NCBI RefSeq assembly: GCF_900107395.1
Contig: NZ_FNPW01000009.1
Span: 62,001 to 126,000, forward strand
DNA from: Pseudomonas sp. NFIX28
Lineage (GTDB): Bacteria; Pseudomonadota; Gammaproteobacteria; Pseudomonadales; Pseudomonadaceae
Length of the DNA stretch: 64,000 bases
Direction: 5' to 3'
Positions 25,952 to 38,326 of the stretch are shown here, in pieces. The translations under genes and the position numbers were made by a program. The notes below the pieces were generated by a model. The model was given only the letters and a program-made list of their open reading frames with translations. It was not told the origin of the DNA and did not search any database. How positions within the stretch are numbered: the first letter of the stretch is position 1; the number at the start of each line of letters is the position of its first letter.

Positions 25952-27088
25952 TTGACTAAGCCAGCCATACTCGCCCTTGCTGATGGCAGCATTTTTCGCG
26001 GCGAAGCCATTGGAGCCGACGGTCAAACCGTTGGTGAGGTGGTGTTCAACACCGCAATGACCGGCTATCAGGAAATCCTTACCGATCCTTCCTACGCCCA
26101 GCAGATCGTTACCCTGACTTACCCGCATATCGGCAATACCGGCACCACGCCGGAAGACGCCGAGTCCGATCGTGTCTGGTCGGCCGGTCTGGTCATTCGC
26201 GACCTGCCACTGGTTGCGAGCAACTGGCGTAACACCTTGTCTCTGTCCGACTACCTGAAAGCCAACAACGTTGTGGCGATCGCCGGTATCGACACTCGTC
26301 GCCTGACGCGCATCCTGCGCGAGAAGGGCGCACAGAACGGCTGCATCATGGCCGGCGACAATATTTCCGACGAAGCGGCGATTGCCGCAGCGCGTGGCTT
26401 CCCGGGCCTCAAAGGCATGGATCTGGCGAAGGTCGTCAGCACCAAGGAAAGCTACGAGTGGCGCTCCAGCGTCTGGAGCTTGAAGACCGACAGTCATCCG
26501 ACCATCGAGGCTTCCGAGCTGCCGTACCACGTGGTCGCCTACGACTACGGCGTCAAGCTGAACATCCTGCGCATGCTGGTCGAGCGCGGTTGCCGCGTGA
26601 CCGTGGTGCCTGCGCAAACCCCGGCCAGCGAAGCCCTGGCGCTCAAGCCTGATGGCGTGTTCCTGTCCAACGGTCCTGGCGACCCCGAGCCTTGCGATTA
26701 CGCCATCCAGGCGATCAAGGACGTGCTGGAAACCGAAATCCCGGTCTTCGGTATCTGCCTGGGTCACCAACTGCTGGCTCTGGCCTCTGGCGCCAAGACG
26801 GTGAAGATGGGCCACGGCCACCACGGTGCCAACCACCCGGTCCAGGACCTGGACAGCGGCGTGGTGATGATCACCAGCCAGAACCACGGTTTTGCGGTGG
26901 ATGAAACCACTCTGCCGGGCAACGTGCGGGCGATCCACAAGTCGCTGTTCGACGGCACCCTGCAAGGCATCGAGCGTACCGACAAGAGCGCATTCAGCTT
27001 CCAGGGCCACCCTGAAGCGAGCCCGGGCCCGAACGATGTGGCGCCGCTGTTCGATCGTTTCATCAACGAGATGGCCAAGCGACGCTGA
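25952..27088 (+). CDS. carA: Carbamoyl-phosphate synthase small subunit
   Basis: A 378-residue glutamine amidotransferase subunit feeding ammonia to CarB for arginine and pyrimidine synthesis. The N-terminal domain begins TKPAILALADGSIFRGEAIG. The class I amidotransferase triad comprises Cys near 269 (GICLGHQLLAL) and His/Glu in FQGHPEASPGP near 351-353. The start is TTG at 25952, placed 5 bases after GGGAGG; no ATG or GTG fits, and a TTG start is known for P. aeruginosa carA. The leader holds a probable attenuator. Confidence 0.96.
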   Translation: MTKPAILALADGSIFRGEAIGADGQTVGEVVFNTAMTGYQEILTDPSYAQQIVTLTYPHIGNTGTTPEDAESDRVWSAGLVIRDLPLVASNWRNTLSLSDYLKANNVVAIAGIDTRRLTRILREKGAQNGCIMAGDNISDEAAIAAARGFPGLKGMDLAKVVSTKESYEWRSSVWSLKTDSHPTIEASELPYHVVAYDYGVKLNILRMLVERGCRVTVVPAQTPASEALALKPDGVFLSNGPGDPEPCDYAIQAIKDVLETEIPVFGICLGHQLLALASGAKTVKMGHGHHGANHPVQDLDSGVVMITSQNHGFAVDETTLPGNVRAIHKSLFDGTLQGIERTDKSAFSFQGHPEASPGPNDVAPLFDRFINEMAKRR

Positions 27089-27192
27089 GTGCCCGCCCCT
27101 GAAGGTGGCCCCGGCCTCGGCGGCCCCTTCAGCGCTTCAGAGATTTGATCAAGACGGCTTGCCGACTGACCTGCGGATTTGAGTGACAACCC

Positions 27193-30410
<3,218 letters not shown>

Positions 30411-30414
<4 letters not shown>

Positions 30415-30887
30415 TCAAATACCCAATGACTGTCCAGGGCGCTCGCGCCCTGGAGGAAGAGTTGACTCACCTGACCAAGGTCGTCCGTCCAAAACTCAGC
30501 CAGGACATCGGTACGGCCCGCGAGTTGGGTGATTTGAAGGAAAACGCGGAATACCATGCTGCACGCGAACAGCAAGGCATGGTCGAGGCGCGGATTCGTG
30601 ACATTGAAGGTCGCATGCAGAATGCGGTGATCATTGATGTCACCAGCATTCCTCATACCGGTAAGGTGATTTTCGGTACTACGGTTGAGATCGCCAACGT
30701 AGAAACCGATGAAAGCGTTACTTACCAGATCGTTGGTGAGGATGAGGCTGACATCAAGCTCGGAAAGATCTCTGTAGGTTCGCCCATTGCCCGTGCCTTG
30801 ATTGCCAAGGAAGAGGGGGATGTGGTTGCCGTTAAAACGCCTAGCGGCGTGATCGAGTACGAGATTGTCGAAGTCCGCCACATCTGA
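30411..30887 (+). CDS. greA: Transcription elongation factor GreA
   Basis: A 158-residue factor that stimulates cleavage of backtracked RNA by RNA polymerase. The N-terminal coiled coil carries the tip residues and signatures LGDLKENAEYHAAREQQGM near residue 38; the C-terminal FKBP-like domain includes GEDEADIKLGKISVGSPI near 105-122. Its start overlaps the carB stop (ATGA), indicating translational coupling. Confidence 0.97.
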
Positions 30888-31320
30888 CCGAAGGCGCCTG
30901 CTGAATGCAGGTGCCATGCTTTGGCAGCTGACCCAGATGTTGTGGGTTGGCGGTGTGTGGTTGCTGCATGTCGGCTTGTTGCCGGTGCTGGGCCAGATAG
31001 GCCTGGCGCCGCTGCTGATCGAAGAGATCGGCAATGCGTTGAGTCTGCTGTTGGTGGGGTTCTCAGTCGTATGTGTCGTTCTTCAGATGCTGGTACTGAT
31101 ACGTGCTGAAGGGATGGCGAGCCTGTGGCGGGATATGCGCGGGCAGTTACTATTGATGGCGTTGTATGCGTGTGCGATGTATTTCGTGGTGCGCTTCGGG
31201 CTGTCGGATGCCGAACGCTGGCAGTTGTTCAGCTATCTTGTCCTGGGTTTTTCCGGTCTGGTACTGGTATTGCAGCCGGTGCCTGGATGGAGTGGCAGGG
31301 CGCGCGAAGCGCACCCTTGA
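30865..31320 (+). CDS. Small four-helix membrane protein (DUF4149-like)
   Basis: A 151-residue (if started at TTG 30865) inner-membrane protein with four hydrophobic segments: LWQLTQMLWVGGVWLL, ALSLLLVGFSVVCVVLQML, LLLMALYACAMYFVV and LVLGFSGLVLVLQPV. Overall form and position between greA and yhbY match a conserved pseudomonad protein usually placed in DUF4149; I am moderately sure of the family. Start choice is uncertain: TTG 30865 overlaps the greA end by 23 bases, and the alternative ATG 30916 would remove 17 residues. Function is unknown. Confidence 0.7.
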   Translation: MSKSATSDRRRLLNAGAMLWQLTQMLWVGGVWLLHVGLLPVLGQIGLAPLLIEEIGNALSLLLVGFSVVCVVLQMLVLIRAEGMASLWRDMRGQLLLMALYACAMYFVVRFGLSDAERWQLFSYLVLGFSGLVLVLQPVPGWSGRAREAHP

Positions 31321-31332
31321 CCCCTGCCGACG

Positions 31333-31641
31333 TCAATGGAAGCGATGGACGTTGGACAGTTGCTTGTTTACCTTGGCGTTCTTGCGATAAATCAACGCCA
31401 TTTTCCCGATGACCTGCACCAGATCCGCTTTGCCGGCCTTGCACAGTTCTGCGATGGCTTCCAGGCGGGACTCGCGCTCAAGAATATTGAGCTTGATCTT
31501 GATCAGCTCGTGATCGCTCAAGGCGCGTTCAAGTTCGGCTAACACACCTTCGGTCAAACCGTTGTCAGCCACAGTCAATACTGGTTTCAGATGGTGGCCA
31601 ATGGATTTGTACTGTTTCTTCTGCTCTTGAGTGAGCGGCAT
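31333..31641 (-). CDS. yhbY: Ribosome assembly RNA-binding protein YhbY
   Basis: A 102-residue CRM-domain (CRS1-YhbY) protein. The GxxG-type loop appears as VTVADNGLTEGVLAELERAL, and the conserved basic end VQVIGKMALIYRKN follows. It binds pre-50S particles. Convergent with the membrane protein gene and divergent from rlmE, the same order as in P. aeruginosa. Length is normal. Confidence 0.94.
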   Translation of the reverse strand: MPLTQEQKKQYKSIGHHLKPVLTVADNGLTEGVLAELERALSDHELIKIKLNILERESRLEAIAELCKAGKADLVQVIGKMALIYRKNAKVNKQLSNVHRFH

Positions 31642-31747
31642 AATCTGACCCCTGCGTCTGATCTTGTAAAAAAGCGGCGGCCAGTTTACCCGAGCGCGTC
31701 CGGGACCGCCCAGTTAATCACGACCCGTTTTATTTTTGAGGTGGCCC

Positions 31748-32377
31748 GTGGCCCGTTCCAAGACAAGCCATAACTGGCTGAAAGAGCATTTCAACGACCC
31801 GTTCGTCAAAATGGCGCAAAAAGACGGGTACCGTTCGCGTGCCAGCTACAAATTGTTGGAAATCCAGGAAAAGGATCGCCTGATCCGGCCTGGAATGAGT
31901 GTAATCGACCTGGGCGCGGCGCCAGGAGGCTGGTCGCAGGTGACCAGCCGCCTTATTGGTGGTCAGGGCCGACTGATTGCATCCGACATCCTGGAAATGG
32001 ATAGCATCCCTGATGTGACCTTTATTCAGGGAGACTTCACCGAGGATGCAGTGTTGGCCCAGATCCTTGAGGCGGTCGGAAATTCTCAGGTTGACCTTGT
32101 GATTTCCGATATGGCCCCCAATATGAGTGGTACGCCTGCTGTAGATATGCCGCGAGCGATGTTTTTATGCGAGTTGGCACTTGATTTGGCGGGGCGGGTT
32201 CTTCGTCCCGGTGGCGACTTCCTGATTAAGATTTTCCAGGGGGAAGGTTTCGACGAATACCACAAGAACGTCCGCAAGATGTTCGACAAGGTGGTGATGC
32301 GTAAACCGAGTTCTTCCCGTGACCGTTCTCGCGAGCAGTATCTGCTTGGGCGTGGTTTTCGCGGACGTATCGAGTAA
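31748..32377 (+). CDS. rlmE: 23S rRNA 2'-O-methyltransferase RlmE (FtsJ/RrmJ)
   Basis: A 209-residue SAM-dependent enzyme methylating U2552 of 23S rRNA. The SAM-binding motif is VIDLGAAPGGWSQV near residue 51; the catalytic K-D-K-E set includes Lys in YRSRASYKLLEI, Asp in VISDMAPNMSG, and Lys in DFLIKIFQGEG. The GTG at 31748 follows GAGG and gives the family start MARSKTSHNWLK. It is next to ftsH as in E. coli rrmJ-ftsH. Confidence 0.96.
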   Translation: MARSKTSHNWLKEHFNDPFVKMAQKDGYRSRASYKLLEIQEKDRLIRPGMSVIDLGAAPGGWSQVTSRLIGGQGRLIASDILEMDSIPDVTFIQGDFTEDAVLAQILEAVGNSQVDLVISDMAPNMSGTPAVDMPRAMFLCELALDLAGRVLRPGGDFLIKIFQGEGFDEYHKNVRKMFDKVVMRKPSSSRDRSREQYLLGRGFRGRIE

Positions 32378-32570
32378 AGGTATTTTTGACCGGGTTGATA
32401 GTTTTTTCGTATTTCGCCCCAGGGGGCTAAGCGAATATTGTGTAATCTGGGTTTCACATAAAGGGTTACAGACAGCGCCTGCCAGAGCTGTAGGTAATGT
32501 AGTAAGTTAGGTCGGTGAATATCATGCGAAGCGCGCGCCAACAGCGGAGCTTGCTTCAGAGGGTAGTTAA

Positions 32571-34484
32571 TTGAACGATATGGCAAAGAATCTGATCCTG
32601 TGGTTGATCATCGCGGCTGTCCTGGTGACGGTGATGAACAACTTCTCCAGCCCTAACGAGCCGCAGACCCTCAACTATTCCGACTTTATCCAGCAAGTTA
32701 AGGATGGCAAGGTCGAGCGCGTCGCCGTTGATGGTTATGTGATTACCGGCAAGCGTAATGATGGCGATAGCTTCAAGACCATTCGCCCTGCGATCCAGGA
32801 CAACGGCCTGATCGGCGATCTGGTGGATAACCACGTAATTGTCGAAGGCAAGCAGCCTGAGCAACAAAGCATCTGGACCCAGCTGCTGGTCGCCAGCTTC
32901 CCGATCCTGGTGATCATTGCCGTTTTCATGTTCTTCATGCGACAGATGCAGGGAGGCGCGGGTGGCAAAGGTGGGCCGATGAGCTTTGGCAAGAGCAAGG
33001 CGCGCCTACTGTCCGAAGATCAAGTGAAAACTACCCTGGCGGATGTTGCGGGCTGCGATGAGGCCAAGGAAGAGGTTGGTGAACTGGTTGAGTTCCTTCG
33101 CGATCCAGGAAAATTCCAACGCCTGGGCGGTCGTATTCCTCGTGGTGTGCTGATGGTTGGTCCGCCCGGTACTGGTAAGACCTTGTTGGCCAAGGCTATT
33201 GCTGGTGAGGCCAAGGTGCCGTTCTTCACCATTTCCGGTTCCGATTTCGTGGAAATGTTTGTCGGTGTGGGTGCTAGCCGCGTTCGCGATATGTTCGAGC
33301 AGGCCAAGAAGCATGCCCCTTGCATCATCTTCATCGACGAAATCGATGCTGTAGGTCGCCATCGTGGTGCTGGCATGGGCGGTGGTCACGATGAGCGTGA
33401 GCAGACTCTCAACCAGTTGCTGGTCGAGATGGATGGTTTTGAAATGAATGACGGCATTATCGTTATTGCCGCCACTAACCGTCCTGACGTATTGGATCCA
33501 GCGCTGCTGCGTCCTGGCCGCTTCGACCGTCAGGTTGTGGTTGGTCTGCCGGATATTCGTGGCCGTGAGCAGATCCTGAAGGTTCACATGCGCAAAGTAC
33601 CGATGGGTGAGGATGTTGCACCTGCAGTGATCGCGCGTGGTACGCCTGGTTTCTCTGGTGCCGATCTCGCCAACTTGGTGAACGAAGCGTCGCTCTTCGC
33701 TGCCCGTAGCGGCAAGCGCATCGTTGAGATGAAAGAGTTCGAGCTGGCAAAAGACAAAATCATGATGGGCGCAGAGCGCAAATCCATGGTCATGTCCGAG
33801 AAGGAAAAGCAGAACACTGCTTATCATGAGGCTGGCCACGCTATCGTCGGTCGCGTAGTTCCCGAGCATGATCCGGTCTACAAGGTTTCGATCATCCCGC
33901 GCGGTCGGGCTCTGGGCGTTACCATGTTCCTTCCGGAAGAGGATCGTTACAGTCTGTCCAAGCGTGCCCTGATCAGTCAGATTTGCTCGCTCTATGGCGG
34001 TCGTATTGCTGAAGAAATGACACTGGGCTTTGATGGTGTAACCACCGGTGCTTCCAACGACATCATGCGCGCCAGCCAGATTGCGCGGAACATGGTGACC
34101 AAGTGGGGGCTTTCCGAAAAGCTGGGTCCGTTGATGTACGCAGAAGAAGAGGGCGAGGTTTTTCTGGGACGCAGTGCTGGTAGCCAGCATGCCAGCTTGT
34201 CTGCAGAAACAGCCAAGCTGATCGACTCCGAAGTTCGTAGCATCATTGACCAGTGCTATGGCACCGCCAAGCAGATCCTTACGGATAATCGTGACAAGCT
34301 GGATGCAATGGCTGATGCCTTGATGAAGTATGAAACCATTGATGCAGAGCAGATCGATGACATCATGGCTGGTCGTCCCCCTCGCGAACCTCGCGATTGG
34401 GAGGGCGGTTCAGGCACCACACCTCCAGTGGTGCAGAATGAGCGTCCAGAGACACCGATCGGCGGCCCTGCTGCCGACCACTAA
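32571..34484 (+). CDS. ftsH: ATP-dependent zinc metalloprotease FtsH
   Basis: A 637-residue membrane-anchored AAA+ protease that degrades misfolded membrane proteins and regulators such as sigma-32. Two transmembrane segments (about 7-25 and 102-125) flank a periplasmic domain. The AAA module has Walker A GPPGTGKT near 197 and Walker B IIFIDEID, and the SRH region follows. The zinc site HEAGH lies near 419. The TTG at 32571 has GAGGG 7 bases upstream; the ATG at 32580 is too far from it, so TTG is preferred. The 193-base gap to rlmE presumably holds its promoter. Confidence 0.96.
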   Translation: MNDMAKNLILWLIIAAVLVTVMNNFSSPNEPQTLNYSDFIQQVKDGKVERVAVDGYVITGKRNDGDSFKTIRPAIQDNGLIGDLVDNHVIVEGKQPEQQSIWTQLLVASFPILVIIAVFMFFMRQMQGGAGGKGGPMSFGKSKARLLSEDQVKTTLADVAGCDEAKEEVGELVEFLRDPGKFQRLGGRIPRGVLMVGPPGTGKTLLAKAIAGEAKVPFFTISGSDFVEMFVGVGASRVRDMFEQAKKHAPCIIFIDEIDAVGRHRGAGMGGGHDEREQTLNQLLVEMDGFEMNDGIIVIAATNRPDVLDPALLRPGRFDRQVVVGLPDIRGREQILKVHMRKVPMGEDVAPAVIARGTPGFSGADLANLVNEASLFAARSGKRIVEMKEFELAKDKIMMGAERKSMVMSEKEKQNTAYHEAGHAIVGRVVPEHDPVYKVSIIPRGRALGVTMFLPEEDRYSLSKRALISQICSLYGGRIAEEMTLGFDGVTTGASNDIMRASQIARNMVTKWGLSEKLGPLMYAEEEGEVFLGRSAGSQHASLSAETAKLIDSEVRSIIDQCYGTAKQILTDNRDKLDAMADALMKYETIDAEQIDDIMAGRPPREPRDWEGGSGTTPPVVQNERPETPIGGPAADH

Positions 34485-34492
34485 GGCTTGAA

Positions 34493-35344
34493 ATGACCTC
34501 TTCGTCATCCTCTACCCGGTTGCCTTGCGGCAACCGGGTTCTTGATTTAGCCCAGACGCATGTCATGGGTATATTAAATATAACTCCTGATTCCTTCTCC
34601 GATGGTGGGCGCTTCAGCCAGCTGGATGCTGCTTTGCGTCATGCTGAAAGCATGGTGCGGGCGGGGGCGACGCTCATCGATGTCGGGGGCGAGTCTACTC
34701 GTCCTGGTGCACGGGCGGTATCGCCGCTTGAAGAGCTGGAGCGCGTAGCCCCAATCGTCGAACGTATCCATCGTGAACTGGATGTCATTATTTCTGTCGA
34801 TACATCCACGCCTGCGGTGATGCGCGAAACTGCACGCCTGGGCGCGGGATTGATCAATGACGTTCGTTCGTTGCGTCGGGATGGTGCTTTGGATGCGGCG
34901 GCGGCCACAGGTTTGCCGGTCTGCCTTATGCATATGCTCGGTGAGCCTGGCGATATGCAGGACAATCCGCAATACCAGGATGTAACCAAGGAAGTGGCGG
35001 CGTTTCTGGCTGAGCGTATGGCTCAATGCGCGGCCGTAGGCATTGAGGCAGAGCGAATTATCCTGGATCCAGGTTTTGGCTTCGCAAAGACTTTGCAGCA
35101 CAACCTGAGCCTGTTCAAGCATATGGATTCCCTACATGCCCTTGGTCGACCTTTGCTCGTTGGAGTTTCGCGGAAGAGCATGATAGGTCAGGCGTTGAGT
35201 CGTCCTGTCGGGGAGCGCTTGTACGGCGGCCTAGCTCTTGCTGCTTTGGCAATGACTAAGGGGGCAAGGATTCTGCGGGTTCACGATGTCGCCGAGACGA
35301 TGGATGTAGTACGGATGATCACAGCTGTGGAATCAGCCGAATAA
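34493..35344 (+). CDS. folP: Dihydropteroate synthase
   Basis: A 283-residue folate-pathway enzyme joining p-aminobenzoate to the pterin. TIM-barrel motifs are VMGILNITPDSFSDGG near residue 24, LIDVGGESTRPGA near 62 and ILDPGFGFAKTLQHN near 190, with VGVSRKSMIG near 223. It starts 8 bases after ftsH, matching the ftsH-folP-glmM operon of enterobacteria and pseudomonads. Confidence 0.97.
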   Translation: MTSSSSSTRLPCGNRVLDLAQTHVMGILNITPDSFSDGGRFSQLDAALRHAESMVRAGATLIDVGGESTRPGARAVSPLEELERVAPIVERIHRELDVIISVDTSTPAVMRETARLGAGLINDVRSLRRDGALDAAAATGLPVCLMHMLGEPGDMQDNPQYQDVTKEVAAFLAERMAQCAAVGIEAERIILDPGFGFAKTLQHNLSLFKHMDSLHALGRPLLVGVSRKSMIGQALSRPVGERLYGGLALAALAMTKGARILRVHDVAETMDVVRMITAVESAE

Positions 35345-35360
35345 GAATGATGGAGCACTT

Positions 35361-36698
35361 ATGAGCAAGAAATACTTTGGCACCGACGGCATTCGCGGTC
35401 GTGTGGGTGTGTACCCTATTACCCCTGATTTCATGCTCAAGCTGGGCTGGGCCGCGGGTATGGCTTTCCGCAGCATGGGCGCCTGCCGCGTGTTGGTGGG
35501 CAAAGACACACGCATTTCCGGTTACATGTTCGAGTCCGCGCTTGAAGCGGGTTTGTCCGCCGCTGGTGCGGATGTGATGTTGCTGGGGCCAATGCCTACT
35601 CCAGCTATCGCTTACCTGACCCGCACTTTCCATGCTGAGGCAGGGATCGTGATCAGCGCCTCGCATAATCCTCACGATGACAATGGCATCAAGTTCTTTT
35701 CGGGGGAGGGGACCAAGCTTCCGGATGAAGTTGAGCTAATGATCGAAGAGCTGCTGGATGCGCCGATGACCGTGGTGGAGTCGAGCAAGCTGGGTAAGGT
35801 CTCGCGGATTAATGACGCTTCGGGCCGTTACATCGAGTTCTGTAAGAGCAGTGTTCCTACCAGTACCAGTTTCGCGGGTCTGAAGATTGTTGTCGATTGT
35901 GCCCATGGTGCGACCTACAAAGTGGCGCCAAGCGTTTTTCGTGAATTGGGTGCTGAAGTGGTGGTGCTCTCCGCGCAGCCTAATGGTCTGAACATCAATG
36001 ACAATTGTGGCTCGACCCATATGGGGCAGTTGCAGGCTGCGGTATTGGCCGAGCACGCTGACCTGGGTATTGCTTTTGATGGTGACGGTGATCGGGTGCT
36101 GATGGTCGACCATACAGGCGCTGTCGTCGATGGTGACGAACTGTTGTTCATCATTGCCCGGGACCTGCACGCGCGTAACAAGCTGCAGGGTGGCGTGGTC
36201 GGTACCTTGATGAGCAATCTGGGTCTCGAGCTGGCCCTGGCTGATCTGGGTATTCCTTTCGTGCGCGCCAATGTCGGTGACCGTTATGTCATTGCTGAGC
36301 TGCTTGAGCGCCAATGGCTCGTAGGCGGTGAAAACTCCGGTCATATCGTGTGCTTCCAGCACACCACCACGGGTGATGCGATCATTGCCGCCCTGCAGGT
36401 GCTGATGGCGCTGAAGCGGCGTGATGAAGGCTTGGCACAGTCGCGTCAGGCGCTGCGCAAATGTCCGCAAATTCTGGTTAATGTCCGTTTTGGCGGTGGT
36501 GCCAATCCTGTCGAGCATCCGGCTGTGAAAGAGGCCTGCGCGCGCGTCACTACAGCTATGGCCGGGCGCGGCCGGGTGTTGCTGCGTAAGTCGGGTACCG
36601 AACCGCTGGTTCGCGTCATGGTCGAAGGTGACGATGAAGCTCAGGTCCGTGGCTATGCTGACGAGCTGGCAAAACTGGTTGCCGAAGTTTCTGCCTGA
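35361..36698 (+). CDS. glmM: Phosphoglucosamine mutase
   Basis: A 445-residue enzyme interconverting glucosamine-6-P and glucosamine-1-P for cell-wall precursors. The active-site phosphoserine is S101 in ISASHNPHDDNGIKFFS; the metal loop is FDGDGDRVLM near 241, the sugar-binding GGENSGH near 325, and the phosphate-binding RKSGTEPLVRVM near the C-terminus. It lies in the ftsH-folP-glmM-tpiA-secG run. Confidence 0.98.
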   Translation: MSKKYFGTDGIRGRVGVYPITPDFMLKLGWAAGMAFRSMGACRVLVGKDTRISGYMFESALEAGLSAAGADVMLLGPMPTPAIAYLTRTFHAEAGIVISASHNPHDDNGIKFFSGEGTKLPDEVELMIEELLDAPMTVVESSKLGKVSRINDASGRYIEFCKSSVPTSTSFAGLKIVVDCAHGATYKVAPSVFRELGAEVVVLSAQPNGLNINDNCGSTHMGQLQAAVLAEHADLGIAFDGDGDRVLMVDHTGAVVDGDELLFIIARDLHARNKLQGGVVGTLMSNLGLELALADLGIPFVRANVGDRYVIAELLERQWLVGGENSGHIVCFQHTTTGDAIIAALQVLMALKRRDEGLAQSRQALRKCPQILVNVRFGGGANPVEHPAVKEACARVTTAMAGRGRVLLRKSGTEPLVRVMVEGDDEAQVRGYADELAKLVAEVSA

Positions 36699-36764
36699 TT
36701 TCGGCTTGCCAGTGTTGATGCGGTTGGGTAACATCTGCGCCCACTTTGACCGACGAGGTACAGC

Positions 36765-37520
36765 ATGCGTCGCCCTATGGTAGCTGGTAACTGGAAAATG
36801 CACGGTACCCGCGCCAGCGTCGCTGAGCTGATCAATGGCCTGCGTCATCTGGCCTTGCCTAGCGGTGTTGATGTCGCGGTATTCCCGCCTTGCTTGTATA
36901 TCAATCAAGTGATTGATGGCTTGAAAGGCAAGTCGATTTCGGTCGGTGCGCAGAATTCTGCGGTCGAGTCCATGCAAGGTGCGCTGACAGGAGAAATTGC
37001 TCCGAGTCAGCTGGTGGATGCAGGTTGTTCCCTGGTGCTGGTTGGGCACTCCGAGCGTCGCCTGATGATGGGTGAGCGTGACGGTACGCTGAATCGCAAA
37101 TTCGCAGCAGCACAGGCCTGCGGCTTGAAGCCGGTCTTGTGTGTAGGGGAAACCCTCGAGCAGCGCGAGGCCGGGAAGACTCTTGAAGTTGTCGGGCGTC
37201 AGCTGGGCAGCATTATCGAAGAGTTGGGTGTTGGCGCGTTTGCCAATGCCGTTATCGCTTACGAGCCGGTCTGGGCCATTGGTACCGGGCTGACTGCTTC
37301 GCCGCAACAGGCTCAGGATGTGCACGCAGCCATTCGCGCGCAGTTGGCGGCAGAGAATTCTGAAGTGGCACGAGGTGTGCGGCTTCTATACGGCGGCAGC
37401 GTGAAGGCGGCCAATGCGGTCGAACTGTTCGGCATGCCGGATATCGATGGGGGGCTCATTGGTGGGGCTTCCCTGAATGCAGATGAGTTCGGTGCGATTT
37501 GTCGCGCCGCGGGAAACTGA
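36765..37520 (+). CDS. tpiA: Triosephosphate isomerase
   Basis: A 251-residue TIM-barrel enzyme interconverting dihydroxyacetone phosphate and glyceraldehyde-3-phosphate. Catalytic residues are K11 (MVAGNWKMHG), H95 (VLVGHSERR) and E167 (AYEPVWAIGTG), with the phosphate loop LLYGGSVKAAN. It is placed directly before secG, the common gamma-proteobacterial arrangement. Confidence 0.98.
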   Translation: MRRPMVAGNWKMHGTRASVAELINGLRHLALPSGVDVAVFPPCLYINQVIDGLKGKSISVGAQNSAVESMQGALTGEIAPSQLVDAGCSLVLVGHSERRLMMGERDGTLNRKFAAAQACGLKPVLCVGETLEQREAGKTLEVVGRQLGSIIEELGVGAFANAVIAYEPVWAIGTGLTASPQQAQDVHAAIRAQLAAENSEVARGVRLLYGGSVKAANAVELFGMPDIDGGLIGGASLNADEFGAICRAAGN

Positions 37521-37524
37521 AAAA

Positions 37525-37908
37525 ATGCTGGAAACAGTCGTAGTGGTTTTTCATCTGCTGGGTGCGCTGGGCGTAGTAGCTCTGGTATTGCTGCAGCAGG
37601 GTAAAGGTGCGGACGCTGGCGCGTCTTTCGGAGCAGGTGCTTCAAATACTGTGTTCGGAAGCCAAGGTTCCTCTACCTTTCTTAGTAAGTTTACTGCTAT
37701 ACTTGCCGCAGGTTTTTTCATAACCAGCTTAGGGTTAGGTTACTTTGCTAAAGAGAAAGCTCATGAGCTGACTCAAGTAGGTTTGCCAGATCCAGCGGTG
37801 CTTGAAGCGCCAAAGCAAAAACCGGCTTCTGATGATGTCCCGGTGCTCCAAGAGCAAAAGTCGGCAACTAATGCGACTGACGTACCTCCAGCTCAAGAGC
37901 AGAAGTAA
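37525..37908 (+). CDS. secG: Protein translocase subunit SecG
   Basis: A 127-residue SecYEG subunit with two transmembrane helices (VVVVFHLLGALGVVALVLL and FTAILAAGFFITSLGLGYF) around the conserved QQGKGADAGASFGAG loop. The C-terminal third is a hydrophilic tail rich in P, Q and K, longer than in E. coli. The ATG at 37525 is only 4 bases after the tpiA stop. tRNA-Leu follows. Confidence 0.95.
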   Translation: MLETVVVVFHLLGALGVVALVLLQQGKGADAGASFGAGASNTVFGSQGSSTFLSKFTAILAAGFFITSLGLGYFAKEKAHELTQVGLPDPAVLEAPKQKPASDDVPVLQEQKSATNATDVPPAQEQK

Positions 37909-37937
37909 GAAGAGTTTCACGCAGTAACGTAGTCTAT

Positions 37938-38023
37938 GCCGAGGTGGTGGAATTGGTAGACACGCAACCTTGAGGTGGTTGTGCCCATAGGGTGTAGGGG
38001 TTCGAGTCCCCTTCTCGGTACCA
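37938..38023 (+). tRNA. tRNA-Leu (GAG)
   Basis: An 86-base class II tRNA with encoded CCA. The acceptor stem is GCCGAGG/TCTCGGT, the anticodon arm CAACC-TTGAGGT-GGTTG gives anticodon GAG, a long variable arm (TGCCCATAGGGTGTA) follows, and the T-loop is TTCGAGTC. It lies between secG and tRNA-fMet. Confidence 0.95.
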
Positions 38024-38034
38024 ATTATCAGGAG

Positions 38035-38056
38035 AGCCCGCTGTTGCGGGCTTTCT
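38035..38056 (+). terminator. Hairpin after tRNA-Leu
   Basis: AGCCCGC (38035-38041) and GCGGGCT (38046-38052) with a 4-base loop, followed by TTCTT. Confidence 0.65.
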
Positions 38057-38119
38057 TGTAGGTGGAAGGTTACATTGACCCAAAAAGGGATCAGTCGTAT
38101 ACTTCCGCCCCAGCTTTGT

Positions 38120-38196
<77 letters not shown>

Positions 38197-38206
38197 GTTT
38201 TAGCGG

Positions 38207-38229
38207 AGCCCCTTTTCAGGGGCTTTTTG
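38207..38229 (+). terminator. Terminator after tRNA-fMet
   Basis: AGCCCC (38207-38212) and GGGGCT (38219-38224) with a 6-base loop and TTTTT. Confidence 0.75.
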
Positions 38230-38246
38230 TTAGCTGGACACTTTAT

Positions 38247-38296
38247 AACGCCGCTATTCAACGGCGTTTCCGGGATGGGCGCTTCGCCCATTTTTT
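38247..38296 (+). promoter_or_regulatory. Two hairpins in the rimP leader, the second a terminator/attenuator
   Basis: AACGCCG/CGGCGTT (38247-38268) is followed by ATGGGCG-CTT-CGCCCAT (38275-38291) and TTTTTT, ending 31 bases before the rimP GTG. An intrinsic terminator this close to the start suggests attenuation of the rimP-nusA-infB operon, perhaps through NusA feedback. Rimp leaders with attenuators are reported in other gamma-proteobacteria. Confidence 0.6.
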
Positions 38297-38326
38297 ATTT
38301 GCACAAGCATGCACGAGGGGGTTCAG

